A stretch of DNA of 64,000 bases, from positions 1-64,000 of the forward strand of contig CALXHP010000057.1 of NCBI GenBank assembly GCA_944388135.1, written 5' to 3'. The notes beneath the pieces were generated by a model. The model did no database searches, was not told the origin of the DNA, and saw only the letters and a list, made by a program, of their open reading frames with translations. The position numbers were made by a program, and so were the translations under genes. Numbering within the stretch: position 1 is the stretch's first letter; each line of letters begins with the position of its first letter. This DNA comes from an uncultured Gemmiger sp. (GTDB lineage Bacteria; Bacillota; Clostridia; Oscillospirales; Ruminococcaceae). Of the stretch, positions 58,304-64,000 are shown piece by piece.

Positions 58304-60838
58304 ATGGAAGATACAAGAGATTTTTGGCAGCAGGGCAACGAAACCTCTTTTTCCGGAGGCCCTGCGGAGGGAGCGGCCGGCGGGGGATCCAATGGAACTT
58401 TCGGTTGGCAGGGACAGTCCTCCTTTGAGCAGGGCCCGATGGAAGGAACCGGCCCGGAAGCGTCCTCGATAGCCTTTGAGGGAGAGCAGATCCCTTTGGG
58501 TGAGGGAGAGGATATCTGGTCTTTGGGAAGCGACGCCATCAGCTGGTCCCAGGAGGAGCCGGCTCCGTATGATGCCCCGGCGGAAGAACCCGTGCAGGAA
58601 CAGTTCAATCCTTCGCTGTTCGGGGAGGCTGCCCCGGCGGAGGAACCCGTGCAGGAACAGTTCAATCCTTCGCTGTTCGGGGAGGCAGCCCCGGCGGAAG
58701 AACCCGCACAGGAGCAGTTCAATCCTTCGCTGTTTGGGGAGGCTGTCCCGGAGGAAGAACCCGTACAAGCCGCTGGTCCGGCCCCTGCGCCGGAACCCCG
58801 GGAGCAGCCCCAAGAAGAGGAACTGCCCCCCGACCCGAACTTCGATCCCTTTGCTGCGGTCTCCGGGGGACAGAAACTGAGCGCAGGCCCCTTTGCGGCC
58901 AAGGCGAAGAAAAAGCCCTTCGGGGGCAGCATGACGGCGGAACCCACGCCGGCGGCAGCAGCACCCCAGCCGCTGGAAACGGCCCCGGCCGCGCCGGTGG
59001 AAGAACCCCCGGCAGCTCCGGCGGCATTCGTTGCCTGGCCGGAGGTGTCTCCTGAGGAAGAGACACCGGTTGCCCAGCCGGAAACAACGGCGGTCCCGGC
59101 GGAGGAACCCGTACAGGAACAGTTCAATCCTTCGCTGTTTGGGGAGGCTGTCCCGGAGGAAGAACCTCCCGTACAAGCCGCTGCTCCGGCTCCTGCGCCG
59201 GAACCCCGGGAACAGCCCCAAGAAGAGGAACTGCCCCCCGACCCGAACTTTGATCCCTTTGCCGCGGTCTCCGGGGGACAGAAACTGAACGCAGGCCCCT
59301 TTGCGGCCAAGGCGAAGAAAAAGCCCTTCGGGGGCAGTATGACGGCGGAACCCACGCCGGCGGCAGCAGAACCCCAGCCGCTGGAAAGGGCCCCGGCCGC
59401 GCCGGTGGAAGAACCCCCGGCAGCTCCGGCGGCACCCGCTGCCTGGCCGGAGGTGTCTCCTGCGGAAGAGACCCCGGTTGCCCAGCCGGAAACAACGGCA
59501 GCCCCGGCGGAAGAACCTCCCGTACAAGCCGCTGCTCCGGCTCCTGCGCCGGAACCCCGGGAGCAGCCCCAAGAAGAGGAGCTGCCCCCCGACCCGAACT
59601 TCGATCCCTTTGCTGCGGTCTCCGGGGGACAGAAACTGAACGCAGGCCCCTTTGCGGCCAAGGCGAAGAAAAAGCCCTTCGGGGGCAGCATGACGGCGGA
59701 ACCCACGCCGGCGGCAGCAGCACCCCAGCCGCTGGAAACGGCCCCGGCCGCGCCGGTGGAAGAACCCCCGGCAGCTCCGGCGGCATTCGTTGCCTGGCCG
59801 GAGGTGTCTCCTGAGGAAGAGACACCGGTTGCCCAGCCGGAAACAACGGCGGTCCCGGCGGAGGAACCCGTACAGGAACAGTTCAATCCTTCGCTGTTTG
59901 GGGAGGCTGTCCCGGAGGAAGAACCTCCCGTACAAGCCGCTGCTCCGGCTCCTGCGCCGGAACCCCGGGAACAGCCCCAAGAAGAGGAACTGCCCCCCGA
60001 CCCGAACTTTGATCCCTTTGCCGCGGTCTCCGGGGGACAGAAACTGAACGCAGGCCCCTTTGCGGCCAAGGCGAAGAAAAAGCCCTTCGGGGGCAGTATG
60101 ACGGCGGAACCCACGCCGGCGGCAGCAGAACCCCAGCCGCTGGAAAGGGCCCCGGCCGCGCCGGTGGAAGAACCCCCGGCAGCTCCGGCGGCACCCGTTT
60201 TCCGGCCCGCGGCGGCGACCGTGGAAGCTGCCCCGGTAGTTCCGGCGAAAACACCGGCTCCGGTCTCCGTTCCCCAAAACCGGGGACCGTCCGGGGAGGG
60301 GGAACTGCCTGCCGACCCCAATTTCGATCCTTTTGCCAACAGCTTCAGCAATTCCTTGTCTTTCAAGGCCAAAGTAAAGAAGGAACCCTTTGCGGAACCG
60401 CCGAAGAAAACTTCCTTTGGGGACGCTTCCCGCGGGGCCGGGGCGACATCCGTCTGGGGTACACAGCCTGCCCGGGAACAGCCGGCACCTTCCGGTGAAA
60501 AAAAGTCCGGCAGCGGATGGCCCTTTGCCGGGGAGGGAGGCGGCACTTCCTCCCCCTGGAACCGGAAACCCAAAACGGAACCCCGGAACGCCGGCGGCAG
60601 TGCTTCCCCCTGGGGACGGCAGTCCGGCGCGGCCACCGCTTCCTTCTGGGGCAAAAAGGAAGTGCCCCAGGGCCCGGCCGGTGTTGTCTGCCCCAAGTGC
60701 GGTACGGAAAATCCCGCCGAAGCCAGCTTCTGCTGTATGTGCCGTTCTCCGCTGAAGGAACGGACCTGCCCCACCTGCGGACGGGTGGTGCCGGTGGCAC
60801 AGGCAAAGTTCTGCCCGTTCTGCGGCGGGGACCTTTAA
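58304..60838 (+). CDS. Pro/Glu/Ala-rich repeat protein with C-terminal double zinc ribbon
   Basis: An approximately 844-residue protein that is mostly low-complexity. Short motifs recur: (V/A)QEQFNPSLFGEA, PDPNFDPFAAVSGGQKL, AKAKKKPFGGSMTAEPTP and PAAPVEEPPAAPAA. The NFDPF/PSLF phrases look like linear binding motifs in a disordered chain. The C-terminal 55 residues form two zinc ribbons (VCPKCGTENPAEASFCCMCR and CPTCGRVV...KFCPFCGG). The start is uncertain: GGGAG lies 9 bases before the ATG at 58304; an in-frame ATG at 58295 and a TTG at 58250 are alternatives. It opens the tubulin-like cluster and may be a scaffold. Confidence 0.75.
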   Translation: MEDTRDFWQQGNETSFSGGPAEGAAGGGSNGTFGWQGQSSFEQGPMEGTGPEASSIAFEGEQIPLGEGEDIWSLGSDAISWSQEEPAPYDAPAEEPVQEQFNPSLFGEAAPAEEPVQEQFNPSLFGEAAPAEEPAQEQFNPSLFGEAVPEEEPVQAAGPAPAPEPREQPQEEELPPDPNFDPFAAVSGGQKLSAGPFAAKAKKKPFGGSMTAEPTPAAAAPQPLETAPAAPVEEPPAAPAAFVAWPEVSPEEETPVAQPETTAVPAEEPVQEQFNPSLFGEAVPEEEPPVQAAAPAPAPEPREQPQEEELPPDPNFDPFAAVSGGQKLNAGPFAAKAKKKPFGGSMTAEPTPAAAEPQPLERAPAAPVEEPPAAPAAPAAWPEVSPAEETPVAQPETTAAPAEEPPVQAAAPAPAPEPREQPQEEELPPDPNFDPFAAVSGGQKLNAGPFAAKAKKKPFGGSMTAEPTPAAAAPQPLETAPAAPVEEPPAAPAAFVAWPEVSPEEETPVAQPETTAVPAEEPVQEQFNPSLFGEAVPEEEPPVQAAAPAPAPEPREQPQEEELPPDPNFDPFAAVSGGQKLNAGPFAAKAKKKPFGGSMTAEPTPAAAEPQPLERAPAAPVEEPPAAPAAPVFRPAAATVEAAPVVPAKTPAPVSVPQNRGPSGEGELPADPNFDPFANSFSNSLSFKAKVKKEPFAEPPKKTSFGDASRGAGATSVWGTQPAREQPAPSGEKKSGSGWPFAGEGGGTSSPWNRKPKTEPRNAGGSASPWGRQSGAATASFWGKKEVPQGPAGVVCPKCGTENPAEASFCCMCRSPLKERTCPTCGRVVPVAQAKFCPFCGGDL
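58787..60304 (+). repeat. 759-bp tandem super-repeat inside repeat protein
   Basis: The phrase GCGCCGGAACCCCGGG starts at 58787, 59195, 59546 and 59954, i.e. spacings of 408, 351 and 408 bases. The 408+351 pair is itself duplicated (759-bp period, nearly identical). The shorter unit lacks the 19-residue VQEQFNPSLFGEA segment. Only in-frame lengths (136 and 117 codons) occur. Confidence 0.85.
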
Positions 60839-60913
60839 AAAACCATACCGGCAGCCTTCCCCTACCGGGGAGGGCCGCCGAGAAGGACAGTATACGATAG
60901 GGGATAAGTGACC

Positions 60914-62650
60914 ATGAAGAGGAACAAACATTTGTTGGCTGCGGTTGCGGCGGGACTGGCTTTTTGTATGACGGCCTGTTCTGCCCAGAGCAACGCACCC
61001 TACCAGCTGCCGGACTGGGCCATGAGCATCGTGGAACCGGAACTGGAGGACATGGATACCGCCTACGCCACGGACAAGGTGGATGTGTATTACGACAACA
61101 CCCAGTCCATGTACGGCTTTGCCGCCGGCGGCACCATGGTGCGGGCGGTGGCCGCGCTGCGGGACGTTGTGAACCAGTACAGCAACACCACCACCTACAC
61201 CCTGAACGGGACCGCCGGGGGAACGTTGCAGTGGACGCCCTTTGAGGGAGACCTCCATTCGTCCATGGTGGACTATGAAGGATTCTATACGGTGGGCAAA
61301 GGCAGCTTCGCCAGCGGCACGGGTCCGCTGCAGATGCTCTACTACCAGGATTCCACCATGGATCCCTCGGCCATCAATGTGGTGATCACCGACCTGGCGG
61401 AACAGAACGTGGATTCCAGCGAGCTGGCTTCCCGCATCAATGAGAGCATCCTCTCCCAGGATGGATACTCGGCGGCGCTGATCGGCATTCTGGGAGATTT
61501 CAACGGGACCAAGTATGTGAGCGATCTGGACGCCGTCAACCAGATGAACGGCACCCAGGTCACCGGCAAGGTGCCCATCTACATCCTCATCACCGGCCGG
61601 GAAGCTGCCCTGGATACCTATGTGAACAATCTGGTGGCAGCCTTCCAGAACTACGAACTGGTGCAGGATACCGACTTCTATGTGGCACGGTACCATGCAG
61701 GCAACAGTGCCCGGGTGGTCGCCCATGACGAGATCCTGACGGTGGACCCCGCCCAGGAACAGGACGGGATGCAGAAAAAGGACTGGCAGACCGCCGTCAT
61801 CAACCAGAACCTGGGCCTGGAGGAGATCGACGCTTCCCACCTGGATACCCTGATCGCCACAGACCACTACCTCAACATGTTCGCCTATGCGTGCAACAAT
61901 GACGCCAACGGCATTAACACCGGCCGCACCACGCTGAACTATTTCGTACCCATCGGCCGCACCGACGGGCTGGATCTTCCGGTGGACGTGAAGATCTACA
62001 GCGAGAATGAGGATGTGACCAGCAGCCAGCTCCAGGCGGTGTACGACACCAAGGACAAGATCACCTACAGTGAACTGGTCAGCGAGGACCCGGAGGAGAT
62101 CGCCACCCCTGAGGACTGGATGACGGAAGATCCCGAAGTCACCGGCGCTTATGCCGTCAACAACGAGGACGGGGAATGCACCGAGCTGCTGGGCTGGAAG
62201 AATGTCCGCCAGATCAGCTACGACAAGGACCTGAAGATCACCCAGGAGATCATCCAGAAGGGCACGCCGGTCTATGACATGGTCATGGAAGCGGACGGCC
62301 GGGATGTGGGTGACTACTATACCGGCACCGATATGGGCCTGGCGGCGGATACCAATCTGCTGCATATCACCATTGAATTCAGCCGGGAACCGGAAGAACG
62401 GGAAAGCGATACCGCACTGCTGCGCATCCCCGTCTATGCCATGGCCCAGTCGGTGGAGAACCTGCCCGACTGGATCACCGCCTGGGATTCGGCAGGGACC
62501 CAGGACTACATCTACCATACCTTTGGTCTGGAAAACTTCTTCCGCACCCTGTTCGGTCTGAATGTCCAGGGGGACGCAGACTACAACCGCGCCGTGCGTG
62601 AAGTGAAGATCGCGGACATCCTTACCTGCATCACCGGTCTGCCGGAATAA
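60914..62650 (+). CDS. Secreted lipoprotein with VWA-like motif
   Basis: A 578-residue protein with signal peptide and lipobox (LLAAVAAGLAFCMTACSAQ, Cys about residue 21). A VWA-like Rossmann start follows: KVDVYYDNTQSMYGFAAG, where D-N-T-Q-S replaces the usual D-x-S-x-S of a MIDAS, then VVITDLAEQNVDSSELASRI and VPIYILITGREAALDTYVNN, the alternate strands expected. The rest is unassigned beta-rich. It is anchored outside the membrane. Start ATG at 60914, with AGGGGAT upstream. It sits between the zinc-ribbon scaffold and the tubulin-like gene. Confidence 0.65.
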   Translation: MKRNKHLLAAVAAGLAFCMTACSAQSNAPYQLPDWAMSIVEPELEDMDTAYATDKVDVYYDNTQSMYGFAAGGTMVRAVAALRDVVNQYSNTTTYTLNGTAGGTLQWTPFEGDLHSSMVDYEGFYTVGKGSFASGTGPLQMLYYQDSTMDPSAINVVITDLAEQNVDSSELASRINESILSQDGYSAALIGILGDFNGTKYVSDLDAVNQMNGTQVTGKVPIYILITGREAALDTYVNNLVAAFQNYELVQDTDFYVARYHAGNSARVVAHDEILTVDPAQEQDGMQKKDWQTAVINQNLGLEEIDASHLDTLIATDHYLNMFAYACNNDANGINTGRTTLNYFVPIGRTDGLDLPVDVKIYSENEDVTSSQLQAVYDTKDKITYSELVSEDPEEIATPEDWMTEDPEVTGAYAVNNEDGECTELLGWKNVRQISYDKDLKITQEIIQKGTPVYDMVMEADGRDVGDYYTGTDMGLAADTNLLHITIEFSREPEERESDTALLRIPVYAMAQSVENLPDWITAWDSAGTQDYIYHTFGLENFFRTLFGLNVQGDADYNRAVREVKIADILTCITGLPE

Positions 62651-62699
62651 AACACATCGGAAATCCATTGAAAGAAAATTTCGAAAGGAAGTAATGACA

Positions 62700-63128
62700 A
62701 TGAAAGCAAATATGGGGAAACTGGTTCTGGGCCTTGTTCTGATCCTGGCAGGCATGGGCGTGGCGTATCTGGCATGGAATATGCTGCTGGGGACCGAAAT
62801 CATCTATCTGCCCAGCCGTCTGCGGGGCACCAGCCAGACCATTCCGCTGCTGTGCAGCCTGCCGGGTGCGGTGGTCTTTCTGATCTGGTTCTTCGGCCGT
62901 AAAAGCTATGTGGAAAACGTCCAGAAGATCGACGACGGCGCTTTCAAGTTCGCTCTGTTCCTGGTGCTGGCCATCTGCGCGGACCTGGCTGTGGGCGTGA
63001 TCGGCCTGGTGGTGATCAGCTTCAAGTACATTACGGCCGGCATCGTGGCCTACGCCGTGTCGGTGGGACTTCAGGTAGTGTTCTGCCTGCTGGCCTTTGT
63101 GCTGTGCCCGCCCTACTCCCGCCATTGA
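62700..63128 (+). CDS. Four-helix membrane protein, unknown function
   Basis: A 142-residue protein with four clear helices: LVLGLVLILAGMGVAYLAW, PLLCSLPGAVVFLIWFF, FALFLVLAICADLAVGVIGL and VAYAVSVGLQVVFCLLAFVL. No motif recognised. AAAGGAAG lies 9 bases before the ATG at 62700, favouring it over the ATG two codons earlier. It may link the outer lipoprotein to the cytoplasmic tubulin-like protein. Confidence 0.7.
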   Translation: MKANMGKLVLGLVLILAGMGVAYLAWNMLLGTEIIYLPSRLRGTSQTIPLLCSLPGAVVFLIWFFGRKSYVENVQKIDDGAFKFALFLVLAICADLAVGVIGLVVISFKYITAGIVAYAVSVGLQVVFCLLAFVLCPPYSRH

Positions 63129-63172
63129 GCGGAACTTCGGGCAGTCATTGACGGACAGAGGAGGATATATTC

Positions 63173-64000
63173 ATGGCGATCAATGTTCTGGTGGCGATCG
63201 GCGGAACCGGGTCCCGCGTGGCCGAGGCCTATGTCTATGCGGCGGCCTCCGGCCTGCTGAACAACAACACCAAAACCTTTGTGTTTGTGGTGGATAAGGA
63301 TATCGACTGCGGCAATACCACCCGCCTGATCAAAACCATTGACGAATACCGCGAGATGCGGGAATGCACCGGCCTGGATCTGCCGGAAATCGAAAAGTGC
63401 GACTGGTGCATTGAGGACGCAATGATGCAGCTGAACCCCAATGTGACCAAGGGGGGCAATGTGTCCTACGGGGAAGTGGCCAGCACGGCCGGTACTTCCG
63501 ATTCGCTGCTGGTGAACATGATGCATTCCCGCGAGGAGCAGAAGTTCGACCTGCAGAAGGGATTCTACGGTCACCCCTCCCTGGGCGCGGCCCTGTACGG
63601 CCTGCTCACCGAGACCCCCGTCTTCAGCAGCACCAAAAATACCCTGGTGGACAAGATCCGCACCGAACTGGCCTCGGCTTCGGGCCAGGTGCGCACCTAC
63701 TTTGTGGGTTCCATGTTCGGCGGCACCGGCGCTTCGCTGCTGCCCAACGTGGCCCGTACCCTGCACGAGGATCCCAAGATCGGCCAGAATGCCAACTACC
63801 AGCAGGCCGCCTGCCTGATGCTGCCCTACTTCAAGTTCCAGACGCCCAGCAATCGTACGGCTGCGCCGGTAAACTTCGCCACCTTTGACGAAAAGACCGC
63901 CACCGCCCTGGAATTCTACTCCAAGGACCGCACCCTGGTCAGCACCGACTACAAGCCCCGCAACAATGCCAGCCATTCCCCTGCGGTGTTTGACGAGATG
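63173..64000 (+). CDS. Tubulin/FtsZ-like GTPase (Tubulin_2 type), 3'-truncated by window end
   Basis: The visible 276 residues start MAINVLVAIGGTGSRVAEAY, a glycine-rich nucleotide-binding first loop, and later show TYFVGSMFGGTGASLLPNVA, corresponding to the tubulin signature GGGTGSG (here GGTGAS). Spacing between the motifs (about 165 residues) is longer than in FtsZ, as in the tubulin-like families described outside cell division (FtsZl-type, proposed in membrane remodelling). The ribosome site GAGGAGG is 9 bases upstream. The gene continues past 64000, so the GTPase C-terminal half is not seen. Confidence 0.75.
   Translation, partial: MAINVLVAIGGTGSRVAEAYVYAAASGLLNNNTKTFVFVVDKDIDCGNTTRLIKTIDEYREMRECTGLDLPEIEKCDWCIEDAMMQLNPNVTKGGNVSYGEVASTAGTSDSLLVNMMHSREEQKFDLQKGFYGHPSLGAALYGLLTETPVFSSTKNTLVDKIRTELASASGQVRTYFVGSMFGGTGASLLPNVARTLHEDPKIGQNANYQQAACLMLPYFKFQTPSNRTAAPVNFATFDEKTATALEFYSKDRTLVSTDYKPRNNASHSPAVFDEM

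Noticed and set aside
58560..60200. CRISPR or minisatellite in non-coding DNA
   Set aside because: Units are multiples of three, lie within one open frame and encode repeating motifs.
58214..62803. A 1529-codon antisense frame (and an 861-codon one) opposite the repeat protein and lipoprotein
   Set aside because: Its low-complexity Arg/Gly/Phe or Ser/Gly runs are the reverse image of the Pro/Glu/Ala repeats. The plus strand has start sites, zinc ribbons and a lipobox.

Overview
The window looks like the chromosome of a Clostridia-class gut Firmicute. Family Oscillospiraceae/Ruminococcaceae (Faecalibacterium, Gemmiger or Subdoligranulum-like) is my best guess. The basis is strong AGGAGG ribosome binding sites, sigma-A promoters (often with an extended TGn -10), a Gram-positive sortase-type surface protein, LytR-CpsA-Psr and CpsB-type genes, and a visible contrast between a GC-rich core and AT-richer surface-polysaccharide genes. 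The genus is inference; no marker gene is present.

Layout. (1) 1-1400: insertion-sequence debris, with two kinds of IS256-family transposase remnant. (2) 1459-18060, minus strand: an exopolysaccharide/capsule assembly operon read leftward. It starts with a polyprenyl-phosphate sugar-1-phosphate transferase, followed by four GT4/DUF1972 glycosyltransferases, one GT2, a Wzy-like polymerase, a Wzx-like flippase, an O-acetyltransferase, a pyruvyl transferase, an FrhB-like protein, an APH-like kinase and a nucleotidyltransferase/thymidylate-kinase-like fusion. It also carries a dead chimera of a GT2 and a UDP-GlcNAc 2-epimerase. (3) 18834-30728, plus strand, divergent from (2): an LCP ligase, then a tightly overlapped cassette (nucleotidyltransferase, PqqD-like, radical SAM/SPASM, a 126-aa unknown, HPr-kinase-like, ABC exporter). 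After it come an Ig-like membrane protein, two fused Wzz/BY-kinases and a CpsB-type tyrosine phosphatase. The cassette resembles a RiPP maturation operon embedded in polysaccharide genes.

(4) 30759-42556: accessory and regulatory genes. These are an HTH protein, an RNA locus ending in a tmRNA/tRNA-like 3' end, a GNAT-like protein, a lipoprotein followed by a zinc ribbon-ECF sigma-transmembrane-ectodomain fusion, small membrane proteins with an OmpR-type two-component system, and a 503-aa protein whose C-terminus carries cytidine-deaminase-like zinc motifs. (5) 42854-51606: a C69 dipeptidase and a 2319-aa sortase-anchored adhesin with a VWA head and about nine pilin-type isopeptide modules. 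(6) 52098-55585: an IS3 remnant and a LysR regulator divergent from an aldolase/dehydrogenase pair.

(7) 56268-64000: a Crp/Fnr regulator, two small proteins, then a cluster running off the window: a repeat-rich acidic protein with C-terminal zinc ribbons, a lipoprotein with a VWA-like motif, a four-helix membrane protein and a tubulin/FtsZ-like GTPase (partial). The systems most worth follow-up are the radical SAM cassette in (3), the membrane-tethered sigma factor and deaminase-like protein in (4), and the tubulin-like cluster in (7). All functional assignments rest on motif reading; no database search was run.
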